A stretch of DNA of 53,741 nt from Deinococcus roseus (GCF_014646895.1 NZ_BMOD01000028.1:1-53741), one strand, 5' to 3'; counted from the first letter of the stretch, positions 16,924 to 26,004 are shown. Numbers and translations are program-made. Notes: generated from the sequence alone by a model not told the origin.

Positions 16924-18213
16924 TCAGCCTGCATTCCCCTTCAAAACCACCACCAGCACCACCAGTGTCAAGAGCAACACAGGCACTGTCAAAAGCAGCC
17001 CAATGCGGAAATAATATCCCCAGGTCACCTGGATTCCCCTCAAAGCCAGCACGTGCATCCACAGCAAGGTGGCGAGGCTGCCAATGGGGGTGATTTTGGG
17101 TCCCAGATCGCTGCCCACCACGTTGGCGTAGATCATGCCTTCTTTGATGGTCTGTGAGACCTGCGCTCCGTCGATGGCCAGGGCTCCGATCAGCACGGTG
17201 GGGAGGTTGTTCATCAGGCTGGAGAGCAGGGCCACCAGAAAACCTGCCCCGAGGGTGCCGGTCCACAGGTTGCCTCCCATCTGTTCCAGCAGGCGGCTGA
17301 GTTCGCTGGTGAGGCCCTGGTTTTTCAGGCCGTACACCACCAGGTACATGCCCAGGCTGAAAACCACGATGTGCCAGGGGGCACCTTTCAGCACTTTGCG
17401 GGTGCTGAGTTTGCGGGATTGACCGCCCACCAGCCACAACCACAGCGCTCCGGCCACCGTGATGAAGCTGACCGGGACATGCAGCCGTTCTGCACTGAAA
17501 TAGCCGAGCAACAGGACCAGCAGGACGGCCCATCCAGACATGAACACCCCCCTGCTGCGAATGGCGCTTTGCGGATCAGGCAGGCTTTGCAGGTCGTACT
17601 TTGCAGGGATGCTCTTGTGGTAAATCCAGTACAGCAGGCCCAGGCTGCCAGCAAGAGAGGCCAGATTGACCCACACCATCACGCTGGCATAGCGCTCAAA
17701 GCTGATGGAGAAGTAATCGGCGGTGATGATGTTGGTGAGGTTGGAGATGATCAGGGGCAGGCTGGTGGCATCGGCAATGAAACCCACCGCCATCACAAAA
17801 GCCAGGGCCACCGGGCCTGTGAACCCCAGGGCAAAGAGGATTTCCAGCATGATCGGGGTCAGGATCAGGGCAGCCCCATCGTTGGCAAAAACGCTGGTGA
17901 CCGCCGCTCCGAGCACCACCATCAGCACAAAAAGGCGTTTTCCGCTGCCCCCACCCCACCTGCTGACGTGCAGGGCGGTCCATTTGAAGAACCCGGCTTC
18001 GTCCAGCAGCAGGCTGATGACGATCAGGGCAATGAAGGTGAGGGTGGCGTTCCAGATCAGGCCCCACACGGTTTGCACGTCCTGCACATCCACCAGGCCG
18101 AGCAGCAGGGCAATGACCGCCCCGATGGTGGCGCTCCAGCCAATGGAAAGTTTGAAGGGTTGAAGAATGACCAGGACAAGTGTAACCAGGAACAGGATCA
18201 GGGCGAGCAGCAC
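16924..18213 (-). CDS. arsB: arsenite efflux permease ArsB
   Basis: ArsB family membrane transporter that exports arsenite or antimonite. With the GTG at 18213 as start the protein is 429 aa, the standard ArsB length, beginning MLLALILFLVTLVLV. Typical segments are ATLTFIALIVISLLLDEAGF, TSVFANDGAALILTPIM, MNNLPTVLIGALAI and SDLGPKITPIGSLATLLW. An ATG at 18441 is in frame, but it would add 76 poorly conserved residues and run over the divergent DUF2442 gene. TAAGCT lies 7 nt before the GTG, consistent with a leaderless mRNA. No arsR or arsC is adjacent. Confidence 0.9.
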   Translation of the reverse strand: MLLALILFLVTLVLVILQPFKLSIGWSATIGAVIALLLGLVDVQDVQTVWGLIWNATLTFIALIVISLLLDEAGFFKWTALHVSRWGGGSGKRLFVLMVVLGAAVTSVFANDGAALILTPIMLEILFALGFTGPVALAFVMAVGFIADATSLPLIISNLTNIITADYFSISFERYASVMVWVNLASLAGSLGLLYWIYHKSIPAKYDLQSLPDPQSAIRSRGVFMSGWAVLLVLLLGYFSAERLHVPVSFITVAGALWLWLVGGQSRKLSTRKVLKGAPWHIVVFSLGMYLVVYGLKNQGLTSELSRLLEQMGGNLWTGTLGAGFLVALLSSLMNNLPTVLIGALAIDGAQVSQTIKEGMIYANVVGSDLGPKITPIGSLATLLWMHVLALRGIQVTWGYYFRIGLLLTVPVLLLTLVVLVVVLKGNAG

Positions 18214-18282
18214 GACAAATAGCTTAGGGCATGGGTGTGAATGTGCTGATGTGCTTTCCAACAATTGGACGTAATTTAAGGT

Positions 18283-18516
18283 ATGTTGTACCGCGTCCAG
18301 CGTGTGGATTACATTCCACCTTACAGTCTCCGGCTTCATTACACCGATGGCGTCCAGCTCAGGGTCAACCTGATGTCCTGGCTCAGAGAAGGACTGGTTT
18401 TTGCTCCCCTCAGAAATCCCGAGCGTTTTCAGAATTACCATCTGGAACGCTCGGGACAGGTTCTCAGCTGGGGAGAGGATCTGGAGGTGGATGTGGACAC
18501 CTTCAGGTGTGACTAG
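18283..18516 (+). CDS. DUF2442 family protein
   Basis: Small cytoplasmic protein, 77 aa, fitting the DUF2442 pattern: an N-terminal VDYIPPYSLRLHYTDGVQLR strand pair, then VFAPLRNPERFQNY, and a C-terminal LSWGEDLEVDVDTF. Members are often the partner of toxin-like or DUF4160 proteins, but no such partner is next to it; its function is unknown. TAATTT lies 5 nt before the ATG and there is no Shine-Dalgarno. It diverges from arsB, with only 69 bp between the starts. Confidence 0.8.
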   Translation: MLYRVQRVDYIPPYSLRLHYTDGVQLRVNLMSWLREGLVFAPLRNPERFQNYHLERSGQVLSWGEDLEVDVDTFRCD

Positions 18517-18578
18517 TCCCTTAACCTTTGTGGGATCTCACCCAATGCAGCCACAAAACCCTTACATTTGGGAGTGTC

Positions 18579-20315
18579 ATGCGTTCCCGTGTTTTTGCTG
18601 TTGCTCTGCTGCTTTTCCTGAATTCTGCCCATGCCCGTCCGGTGTACCTGGCGGGGCAGAACGCCCGCACCCAGACCCGGACCCTGCAAGGCCAGGAGGT
18701 GCTTCCCCTGGAAGGTCTGGTGCTTTTGGGTGTGCAGGTCAACCAGGACCGGCAAACCATTGAACTTGTCTTCCAGAACAACCGTTTTGTGTTCAAAAGT
18801 GGTTCTGGCTGGGAGGGCGCAACCCTTCCTGGTCTGGTCTTTGAGCAGGGAAAATGGTATGTGCCCCTTGCTGTGCTGGACGCTCTGGGTTTCAGGGCCC
18901 TCAACAACCTGCCTGAACTGCTGGATTATGCTGCTTTGCCTGTGGTGGTGCCTGCTGCTCAACCTGTTGAAACTGCCCAGACTTCCCCAGCGCCCATGCT
19001 GCCCGAACCCGTTCCCAACCCTGAAGTTCCCCAGGTGGTGCTGCCCCAATTCCAGGGCATCCGGCACAGCGTGCAGATCGAGGAGTACACAGAGCGCACC
19101 CGCATCGTGCTGGACCTCTCTGCTCCCACCCAGTACGAGGTGAAAGACAACAAAATCACCCTGTTTGCAACCCAGGGGCAGAATCTGGCCCAGGCCATTG
19201 CAGGTTCAAAAGGGGTAAAGGGCATTCGGGTGGAGCAAAATGCCCAGGGCATGCGGGCCAGCCTGACCCTCTCCAGAGATGCAGAATTCAAGGTGTTTCC
19301 CCTGCAAAACCCGCCCCGGGTCGTCATTGATGTTTTTCAATTTGTGCGTCCTGTAACACCTCCTTTCCCCAACCTTTCCAGTTTGCCTGCCGGGGTGTCC
19401 TACCAGAAACTGGGAGACCTGGAATTGCTCACTTTCCAGCGCAGCCAGTTTCAACCCAAATTGACCTCGGGTTTCTTGCAGGGTGTGGAAACCTTCGTGA
19501 AGCAGGGACAGGCCGTGGCAGGCATCAATGGCGGTTACTTCGACATGAAAACCGGATTTCCCGTAGACATGGTGGTGAAAGAAGGCCGCTTGCTGTTTGG
19601 AGGTCTGGAAAAACGGGCAGCCGTGGGCTTCACCTCTTCGGGGGATTTGATGTGGGGCATTCCCAAAGCCCGTTACACCCTCTCCACTCCGCTGGGTCAG
19701 GAGCGGGTCAATTCGGTGCGATCAGGTCCCAGGGACGGCTGGCTGACCCTTTTTGTGGGAGACGGAAAAAACGTGGTGGGAGGCAAGAATTTTGTGACCC
19801 TGACGGTGCAAGATGGTGTTGTGACCCGGGTGAGCACAGGCGCTTTCAAGGCCGCAGAAGGAGAAATAACCGTCACATTCCAGCCCGAAAAACACCCCAT
19901 TTTGCCCACCAAAGTGGGGGCAACGGTGGGGGTCAGTGTGGCCTGGACCGATGAATCCTGGCTGACCGCGCGCGATGTGCTGGCGGCTGGACCCATGCTG
20001 GTCAAAGACAGCCAGTATGCCGTCAATGCTGTGCAAGAAGACTTTGACACCGGGGCAAGTGTCTGGAGGCCCACCCGTCAGGTGGCGTTTGGGACCACAG
20101 GTGCAGGAGATTACGTCTTTGCATACCTGAAATGGGGCACCCCGGAAGACTTTGCCCGTGCCCTGCTCAAAGCGGGCCTGAAGCAGGCCATGCGTCTGGA
20201 CAGCGGAACCAGTGCCACAGTGTTTGTTTCAGGCGGGTTCCTCAACCGCACCTGGTCCAGACCTGTCCCCAATGCGATCCTGATGGTGCCCAGATTGACC
20301 ACTGCCCAGAAGTGA
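18579..20315 (+). CDS. secreted phosphodiester glycosidase family protein with stalk and AMIN domains
   Basis: Exported envelope protein, 578 aa. Signal peptide MRSRVFAVALLLFLNSAHA. Order of domains: a copper-amine-oxidase-like stalk (about 20-110), a Pro-rich linker, an AMIN domain (about 160-260, HSVQIEEYTERTRIVLDLSA) that in other proteins binds peptidoglycan or secretin, and a NAGPA domain with the hallmark VAGINGGYFD and RLDSGTSATVFVSGG. The NAGPA family cleaves sugar phosphodiesters; here it probably acts on envelope glycans. The ATG at 18579 follows GGGAG at 4 nt; the in-frame upstream start lacks a ribosome site and a signal peptide. Confidence 0.87.
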   Translation: MRSRVFAVALLLFLNSAHARPVYLAGQNARTQTRTLQGQEVLPLEGLVLLGVQVNQDRQTIELVFQNNRFVFKSGSGWEGATLPGLVFEQGKWYVPLAVLDALGFRALNNLPELLDYAALPVVVPAAQPVETAQTSPAPMLPEPVPNPEVPQVVLPQFQGIRHSVQIEEYTERTRIVLDLSAPTQYEVKDNKITLFATQGQNLAQAIAGSKGVKGIRVEQNAQGMRASLTLSRDAEFKVFPLQNPPRVVIDVFQFVRPVTPPFPNLSSLPAGVSYQKLGDLELLTFQRSQFQPKLTSGFLQGVETFVKQGQAVAGINGGYFDMKTGFPVDMVVKEGRLLFGGLEKRAAVGFTSSGDLMWGIPKARYTLSTPLGQERVNSVRSGPRDGWLTLFVGDGKNVVGGKNFVTLTVQDGVVTRVSTGAFKAAEGEITVTFQPEKHPILPTKVGATVGVSVAWTDESWLTARDVLAAGPMLVKDSQYAVNAVQEDFDTGASVWRPTRQVAFGTTGAGDYVFAYLKWGTPEDFARALLKAGLKQAMRLDSGTSATVFVSGGFLNRTWSRPVPNAILMVPRLTTAQK

Positions 20316-20355
20316 GCGCAGACCGCAGTCCAAAACACCTACTGCATTTATCAGT

Positions 20356-20389
20356 GGAATAGAAGGATTCTTTTGAATCCTTCTATTCC
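20356..20389. repeat. perfect 15-bp hairpin
   Basis: Bases 20356-20370 (GGAATAGAAGGATTC) pair exactly with 20375-20389 around a TTTT loop. On the plus strand it is followed by six As, on the minus strand by no T-run, so it is not a standard terminator. It lies between the glycosidase and the DR2241-like gene in a 166-bp gap with no other feature. Confidence 0.75.
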
Positions 20390-20481
20390 AAAAAACATCA
20401 ACCCTAGCAGCAACCTCTTCTTCTGTCAAATGCTCTAAAAAGCCCCAGGGATCTTTTGCCTGCATCGGGTAGAATGGCCGT

Positions 20482-21879
20482 ATGCGTTCACTGGTGCTGA
20501 TCGGACACGGCTCCCACCTCAATCCTGATTCTGCACGGGCGGTTTACCACTATGCAGAACTGCTGCGCAAGGCAGGGTCTTTCAGTGAGGTGATCGAGGG
20601 GTACTGGAAAGAAGAGCCTTCCCTCAGACAGGTGCTCAGGACCACCCGCTATTCGGATGTCACGGTGATTCCCATGTTCATCAGTGAGGGTTACTTCACC
20701 GAGACGGTGATCCCCAGAGAACTCAACCTGGGACATGCAGGTCCGGTGCCTGCCCATGGCATCACCCGGCAACTGGGTGGCAAAACCGTGCGTTACACCC
20801 AGCCTTTCGGGGTGCATCCCAAAATGGCGGAGGTGATTTTGGAAAGGGCCAGAGAGGCCTTTCCCGAACTGTCCCCCGAAGACACCGGGCTTTTGATCAT
20901 CGGACATGGGACCACCCGCAATCAGAACAGCAACCGGGTGATTTACCAGAACCGGGACCGCCTGCGTGAGCAGGGCCTTTTCAAAGAAGTGCACGCGCTC
21001 TTTCTGGATGAAGACCCCAAAGTGGACACCTGGGACACCCTGTTCACAGCAAAGCATGTGGTGATGGTGCCTTTCTTCACTGCAGAGGGCTGGCACACCC
21101 AGGAAACCATTCCAGAAGAACTGGGTCTGACCGGAAAAACCACGGCATTTGCAGAACACACCGTGCATTACGCTTTGCCTGTGGGCACCCATCCCATGCT
21201 GGCAGAGGTGGTGCTGGAACTGGCGCAGGATGCCCTGAAAAACAGTTCAGCCAGTGGAGAACCCAGTCCAGAGCAGCAGGCAGCCTGGGGAACTTTTCTG
21301 GACCTGGCCCGGCAGGGCATGCGCCTGGGAGAACTGCTGATCCAGCAGGAAGTGGGGCTTTATACCGTTCAGCACATGCTGGATCAGGGAAAGGACCAGC
21401 TGCAGGTGTTTGTGAGTCCTGAATCCCTGCGGGATCTGGTGCGCCTTTCAGATGCAGGAGAATACCGTCCAGTGCACACGCTTCGCAACCTTCCCACTGG
21501 CTGGAAAGCGGTGTTCAACGAATCCGATTTCCAGCGGGCCATCGGGCATGTGTATCCCGGGGTCATTGAAGACACCTTCCTGTACCAGAGAGGGGCACTC
21601 AGGGTCACACCCTGGATCAGCACGGCCCGCAGGCAGACCGGGATTTACAGTCGGGTGCAGCAGGCCACTTTAAAAGATGTGGAGCAGGTCAGCAAGAAAA
21701 TTTGTGGAAAATGCCTGAAAAGCCGTTTGTGGTACGGAGACACCCTTTACCAGACTTTTCTTGATGGGGTTCCTGGTGCGATTCCCTGTGTGGAAGCCTG
21801 CACCTACGTGATCTCTGAAGTGCGGGAACATGTGGTGCGCAAAGAGCAGGCGTTGCAGGAAACCCCTGTTTCTTCTTGA
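20482..21879 (+). CDS. DR2241-like protein: two CbiX/SirB chelatase domains plus cysteine-rich C-terminus
   Basis: Protein of 465 aa resembling Deinococcus radiodurans DR2241. Two chelatase-like halves begin with VLIGHGSHLNPDSA (about 5) and LLIIGHGTTRNQNSN (about 137), each with the metal-binding GHG histidine. The C-terminus holds C408, C411, C436 and C440 (CGKC and CVEAC), a set fit to bind an iron-sulfur cluster. CbiX/SirB enzymes insert cobalt or iron into tetrapyrroles; the substrate here is unknown. TAGAAT lies 6 nt before the ATG with no ribosome site. It is monocistronic. Confidence 0.85.
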   Translation: MRSLVLIGHGSHLNPDSARAVYHYAELLRKAGSFSEVIEGYWKEEPSLRQVLRTTRYSDVTVIPMFISEGYFTETVIPRELNLGHAGPVPAHGITRQLGGKTVRYTQPFGVHPKMAEVILERAREAFPELSPEDTGLLIIGHGTTRNQNSNRVIYQNRDRLREQGLFKEVHALFLDEDPKVDTWDTLFTAKHVVMVPFFTAEGWHTQETIPEELGLTGKTTAFAEHTVHYALPVGTHPMLAEVVLELAQDALKNSSASGEPSPEQQAAWGTFLDLARQGMRLGELLIQQEVGLYTVQHMLDQGKDQLQVFVSPESLRDLVRLSDAGEYRPVHTLRNLPTGWKAVFNESDFQRAIGHVYPGVIEDTFLYQRGALRVTPWISTARRQTGIYSRVQQATLKDVEQVSKKICGKCLKSRLWYGDTLYQTFLDGVPGAIPCVEACTYVISEVREHVVRKEQALQETPVSS

Positions 21880-21945
21880 GGTTCCTTCCTGAATTGGTGT
21901 AACTTGCACACTTTGCATTGGCTTTTTTCGGCTTATGCTGGAAGC

Positions 21946-22419
21946 ATGTTTCATCCCATTGATCCTCAACATTTTCGGGCCAGTCTGGGGCGCTTTCCCA
22001 GTGGCGTTACCGTCATTTCCTGCAAGCAAGAAGGCCAGGTTTATGGCATGACCGCCAGTGCTTTTGTCAGCGTTTCCATGGAGCCCCCTCTGGTGCTGGT
22101 TTCGGTGGCAAACAAGGCCCGCATGCATGCCCACCTGCTGGCTGCAGAAACCTTTGGCATCAGCGTTCTGTCCCAGGAGCAGGCACACTGGAGCAACCAC
22201 TTTGCTGGCAAACTGCACGACCAGGAGCCAGAGTTCGCAGAGTGGGATGGTGTTCCTGTGCTGGAAGGTGCGCTGGTGAATCTGGTGCTCAAGAAAGACA
22301 AAGCCATTGAAGCCGGAGACCACACCCTCTTTCTGGGAGAGATCACGCACACCCGCTACACCGACCAGGACGCTCTGCTTTACTTCAGAGGACAGTATGG
22401 TGCCTTTCAGGGAAAATGA
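21946..22419 (+). CDS. flavin reductase domain protein
   Basis: Flavin reductase-like (FMN-binding split barrel) protein, 157 aa. It keeps RFPSGVTVISC, YGMTASAFVSVSMEPPLVLV and the NHFAG loop that mark the HpaC-like family, which supplies reduced FMN or FAD to monooxygenases using NAD(P)H. The start at 21946 (MFHPIDPQHF) is 6 nt after TATGCT (21934-21939), with TTGCAT at 21913-21918 as a possible -35, so a leaderless mRNA is likely. An upstream in-frame ATG lies within the promoter. No partner monooxygenase is adjacent. Confidence 0.88.
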   Translation: MFHPIDPQHFRASLGRFPSGVTVISCKQEGQVYGMTASAFVSVSMEPPLVLVSVANKARMHAHLLAAETFGISVLSQEQAHWSNHFAGKLHDQEPEFAEWDGVPVLEGALVNLVLKKDKAIEAGDHTLFLGEITHTRYTDQDALLYFRGQYGAFQGK

Positions 22420-22469
22420 CTGAAATGTAGTCAATTTGTAAAGATGTCTACACAAATCCTCTTTGAACC

Positions 22470-22494
22470 CAGCCCACCGGGTCAGGGTGGGCTG
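22470..22494 (+). terminator. GC-rich hairpin after the flavin reductase gene
   Basis: CAGCCCACC (22470-22478) pairs with GGTGGGCTG (22486-22494). No T-run follows, so termination is only possible. TATACT at 22514-22519 downstream may be the -10 box of the next gene. Confidence 0.4.
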
Positions 22495-22600
22495 AAGCCT
22501 TGCTGAATAGAGATATACTCTGGTGAAAGCATGTTTTAATATTTGAAACAAGGAGTATCCACACCCTGCTTGCAACAAGGCGGGGCGGAGGTCTGGTGTA

Positions 22601-23116
22601 GTGATGTTCTTCCGCAAAAACGACGTGCATGTGCCGCCTGACACCCCCGAGACGCCTCCCCCAGTGCCCCACTCCATGCGAATGGCCCACTGGGTGTACA
22701 CCCTGAGTGATGAGTGGTTCATCAGAGAAGATGTTTACCTGGAAGACACCCACTATGCCTACATCCTGCTGTCCAGGTACGGGATTTATGCCATTTACAT
22801 GCAGCCTTTCATGGGGTATGTGGTGGCCCAGGGCATGCAGCTGAAAGTCAATGGAGAACCCCAGGACCAGTTGATCCGCCTGATCCGCAGCCGCAATGTG
22901 TTTCTGGAAAAAATCCTGAAAACCCGGGTGATCCCTGTGGCGATGTTTGACAACAGTGACATTCGGGGTTTCGATCTGGGGGGTGTGAAAGTGGCCAACC
23001 CAGAGCTGCTGGTCAATTATCTGGAGGCCCTGCAGGTTGTAGCGGTTCCCCTCAAGTCGCTCAACGCCCTCAACAAGCACCTGAGGCAGGCCCAGGACAC
23101 CTCAAAAAGCACCTAG
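22601..23116 (+). CDS. hypothetical protein
   Basis: Protein of 171 aa from GTG at 22601 or 170 aa from ATG at 22604; GGAGG at 22587-22591 gives better spacing (9 nt) to the GTG. The first 25 residues are Pro-rich (PPDTPETPPPVP), then a soluble alpha/beta domain follows (YAYILLSRYGIYAIYMQPFM, and a VIPVAMFDNSDI strand). No signal peptide or catalytic motif is evident. The strand order recalls nuclease-related NERD domains, but the key residues are not clear, so I leave it unassigned. It lies just upstream of the pilin operon on the same strand. Confidence 0.65.
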   Translation: MMFFRKNDVHVPPDTPETPPPVPHSMRMAHWVYTLSDEWFIREDVYLEDTHYAYILLSRYGIYAIYMQPFMGYVVAQGMQLKVNGEPQDQLIRLIRSRNVFLEKILKTRVIPVAMFDNSDIRGFDLGGVKVANPELLVNYLEALQVVAVPLKSLNALNKHLRQAQDTSKST

Positions 23117-23204
23117 CCACACAATTTTAAATTGTAACGGTCTTTTGTGCCAAGAAACGTGTGCAAAAAGCCATGTCTGAAGCGTAAATTTTTTTATCTT
23201 TTGC

Positions 23205-23232
23205 TTGCATTCTTCTCATACTTCGTTACAAT
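23205..23232 (+). promoter_or_regulatory. pilin operon promoter
   Basis: TTGCAT (23205-23210), 16 nt, TACAAT (23227-23232). The ATG at 23240 follows after 7 nt, so transcription would begin at or within a base of the start codon. Confidence 0.7.
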
Positions 23233-23239
23233 AATGATT

Positions 23240-25579
23240 ATGGCGAAAACTGTTCCTCACCCGCAAACCTCTCGCAAAAGAAATGGTGGATTTGCCGCTG
23301 TTACTGCTCTGGGTTTTTTGTTGATCGTTGTGATTCTCGTTGGGATTGCTGCGGTCAGCGCAGTGGGCAACCGCAAAAATGCCAAATATTCCGTGAGAAT
23401 TTCCCAGGCCCAATACGCCGCCGAATCTGGTCTTGAAGAAGCTGTTTATCAGGTCTGGCACAAGATCTGGAGTGGTGTCACCCCCACCAGTTCGGCAGAC
23501 TACCGCCTGAAACTCAATGCATCATCTGAACCCTTCAAAACACCCGGAGGCAACTTCACTGTCAACCGCACCCTTTCTGGTGGAGGACAGTACAACATTT
23601 CCATCACCCGTCGCCCCATGGCCAACAACGATGTGGTCTTTGACATTGTCAGCACGGGCACCCTGCAGGATGGCACCACCCGTGTGCTCAGCCAGGTCTT
23701 CAAGGTGGCTGGCACACTGTTCAACGGCTTTGACTATGCCCTGCTCACCAACAACGTGAACTGCATTTTCTGCCACACCACCATTCAGGACATGAGTGCG
23801 CTGGGTGGTGCTGCGGCTCCCACCAATCCCCAGGATCGCGTCAAAGTGGCTTCTCTGGAAACCATGCAAATCCGCCCTGACCCTGAAGAAGCTGCCCAGC
23901 ACGACCACGTGGACACCGTGATTGCAGGCACCCTGTACCTGCGCGGAAAATTCCAGGACAAATCCGGCAACGACCTGACCAGTCAGATGAACACCCTGTC
24001 GCTGCAAACCACCCAGACGGTGGATCAGGGAGCCATCACCAGCCGCACCATGCAGAACCTGACCCCCCAGAATTGCCAGACGGTCACCAACTGCAAAGAC
24101 AAAGCCTACAAAAACTTTTACGTGAATTACCCGGACAAGGCCAACGTGGATGCCGCCCTGGGGGGCAAATGGCCTGATGGGGTTTTGCCTGACAAATTCC
24201 CCCTGCCCATTCCTGAAAAAGGCACCCCCAACAACACCATTGACCAGCTGGAATGGGATGAAGTGGTGGACAACTCCAACAACAACATGGATGAGGAAAA
24301 CCCCAAAGGCAAGATCATGGGGGGCAAGATCACCATCAATCCTTCTGCTGCAGGGCTTTACGACTGGCCTGCAGGCAACGCCACTGAAGTGACCAGCACC
24401 AAGTGGAGCACCAAACAGAATGTGGTGCTGGATGGCACCTCTTCCACCTTGAAACTGGAAGGCACCACCTACATCAACGGTGATGTGGTCATCCGCGGAA
24501 AAATTGCAGGCACCGGAAAAATCATTGCCAGCGGCAACGTGTATGTGATGGGAGACGTCACCTACGACTGTGCTCCGGCTGCAACTTGTGATTACACCAA
24601 ACCCGAAACCCTGCCCCAGGTGGGCCTGATTGCGGGTGGCAACATGATGATCGGTGACTTTTTGACCCGCCGCATGCAGTCTGGAGACACCGGTTCCAAT
24701 TCCCTGAAAGCCGCCGATCAATATGTGGATTCGGGAGGCAACGACCCTGCCCTCAGCAGCTGCACCAACAAATGCAACATCATGTCTTTCAGCGCCAGAG
24801 AAGCCACCATCTTCAACCGTGCAGAACTGGAAAAAGCTGTGCTGAACCCCAGCTACACCCCCAGGTTCTACACCTATGAAAAAGATGCTCCTGTTTTCTT
24901 TTACAACGTGCTGAACAGCGAAGGCACCGATGACTACAGAAGCTCCAGTGTGATTGGTTTTGAAGTGGTGGGTGGTGTCCTGAAAGACAAATACGGCAAC
25001 AACTTCACGGCCACCACCGGAGTGAAAACTTCTGCAGGCACCAAAAATGTCACTGCTGCTGGCCTGAAAGCCATCTGGGACAAAGCCAACAAACTCACCA
25101 TGTCCGGCACCAATGCCTGGATTTCCAAGCAGCAATTGAAGTCCCTGTGGGTCAAATCTGTGGAATGTGCTTCCACCGTGGACAAAAACGGTGGAAGCTG
25201 TGGGACCGCCACCCGCAACAAAGGTCCCCTGCGCACCGATGGATTGCTCTACTCTTCCAATGCCATTTTCTCCATTGCACGCGGTAAACACGGTACGGGC
25301 CAGGACTCCAGGCTGCAGGGCCGCTGGGATCTGCGTGGCAGCATGGCTGCTGCAGACACGGGCGTGCTGGTCACAGGCAGCAACCCAAGCGCAGTGGACA
25401 GCAACAGCCGCAACAAACTCACCGAAGGCTGGAACACCATTGGCACGGAAGGCGTGGACAACACCACCGAGCGTGGCCTCAGCATCTACTATGATGCCCG
25501 CATGAAGAGCTTCATGAAAATCAAGCAAGATGACCTGCCCATCCTGCAACGCAGCGAATGGAAGGTGGGCACAAAATGA
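23240..25579 (+). CDS. large PilX-like pilus assembly protein with a CxxCH motif
   Basis: Envelope protein of 779 aa. The N-terminus is pilin-like: basic KRNGG, a hydrophobic helix FAAVTALGFLLIVVILVGIA, and AQYAAESGLEEAVYQV, as in PilX/DUF4900 proteins. C175-C178-H179 in NCIFCHTT is a c-type heme attachment motif. The middle (about 395-450) has bactofilin-like beta repeats (GTTYINGDVVIRGKI). Further Cys pairs (NCQTVTNC, DCAPAATC, SCTNKC) may form disulfides. The ATG at 23240 fits the leaderless promoter; the open frame further upstream has no initiation signal. It heads a four-gene pilin operon. Confidence 0.8.
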   Translation: MAKTVPHPQTSRKRNGGFAAVTALGFLLIVVILVGIAAVSAVGNRKNAKYSVRISQAQYAAESGLEEAVYQVWHKIWSGVTPTSSADYRLKLNASSEPFKTPGGNFTVNRTLSGGGQYNISITRRPMANNDVVFDIVSTGTLQDGTTRVLSQVFKVAGTLFNGFDYALLTNNVNCIFCHTTIQDMSALGGAAAPTNPQDRVKVASLETMQIRPDPEEAAQHDHVDTVIAGTLYLRGKFQDKSGNDLTSQMNTLSLQTTQTVDQGAITSRTMQNLTPQNCQTVTNCKDKAYKNFYVNYPDKANVDAALGGKWPDGVLPDKFPLPIPEKGTPNNTIDQLEWDEVVDNSNNNMDEENPKGKIMGGKITINPSAAGLYDWPAGNATEVTSTKWSTKQNVVLDGTSSTLKLEGTTYINGDVVIRGKIAGTGKIIASGNVYVMGDVTYDCAPAATCDYTKPETLPQVGLIAGGNMMIGDFLTRRMQSGDTGSNSLKAADQYVDSGGNDPALSSCTNKCNIMSFSAREATIFNRAELEKAVLNPSYTPRFYTYEKDAPVFFYNVLNSEGTDDYRSSSVIGFEVVGGVLKDKYGNNFTATTGVKTSAGTKNVTAAGLKAIWDKANKLTMSGTNAWISKQQLKSLWVKSVECASTVDKNGGSCGTATRNKGPLRTDGLLYSSNAIFSIARGKHGTGQDSRLQGRWDLRGSMAAADTGVLVTGSNPSAVDSNSRNKLTEGWNTIGTEGVDNTTERGLSIYYDARMKSFMKIKQDDLPILQRSEWKVGTK

Positions 25580-26004
25580 AATCCGGGGCAGGTTTTACCC
25601 TCATTGAAATTCTCCTGACCGTGGCGGTGATGGGAATCATGAGTGGAATTGCTGTTTTCAGTTTTTTCAATTTTCAAACCAAACAGCAATTGCGTGATGG
25701 TGTGGTTCAATTCGCTGGCGAGCTGAACAACCTGCGTGCCCAGGCCAGAAAAACCTCCAGCAACTGGACCATCACCTGGGTGGGAGGAGCCAGCAACTAT
25801 CAGGTGACCAACAACAGTGTTACCACAGTGCGCAACCTGGCCACCGGGGTCAAATTTGATGGCAGTGGCTCAAAAACCTTGAACTTTCAGGCCCCTTATG
25901 GTCTGCTGGACCAGACCAACCTGGCCATCACGCTCAAAGGCCGAAACAACGCCACCCAGGGCATTTACTTGATTGGCATGGGCGGCAAAGTGGTGATCAA
26001 ATGA
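25576..26004 (+). CDS. type II/IV secretion prepilin, GspH/FimT-like
   Basis: Prepilin of 142 aa with the class III signal KSGAG^FTLIEILLTVAVMGI: cleavage after Gly, then Phe+1 and Glu+5. The rest is a small globular pilin head. The ATG overlaps the TGA of the large PilX-like gene (ATGA), which fixes the start at 25576 rather than the in-frame ATG at 25558. It should be processed by a PilD-type peptidase and enter a pilus or pseudopilus as a minor subunit. Confidence 0.9.
   Translation: MKSGAGFTLIEILLTVAVMGIMSGIAVFSFFNFQTKQQLRDGVVQFAGELNNLRAQARKTSSNWTITWVGGASNYQVTNNSVTTVRNLATGVKFDGSGSKTLNFQAPYGLLDQTNLAITLKGRNNATQGIYLIGMGGKVVIK

Noticed and set aside
18214..18441. N-terminal extension of ArsB from ATG 18441
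   Set aside because: The extra 76 residues are not membrane-like and run across the divergent DUF2442 gene; the GTG at 18213 gives the standard 429 residues and a TAAGCT box at 7 nt.
23522..25549. 675-codon open frame on the minus strand opposite the PilX-like gene
   Set aside because: It mirrors the codon positions of the real gene, has a composition rich in His, Val and Gly typical of antisense frames, and lacks a start signal or known domain.
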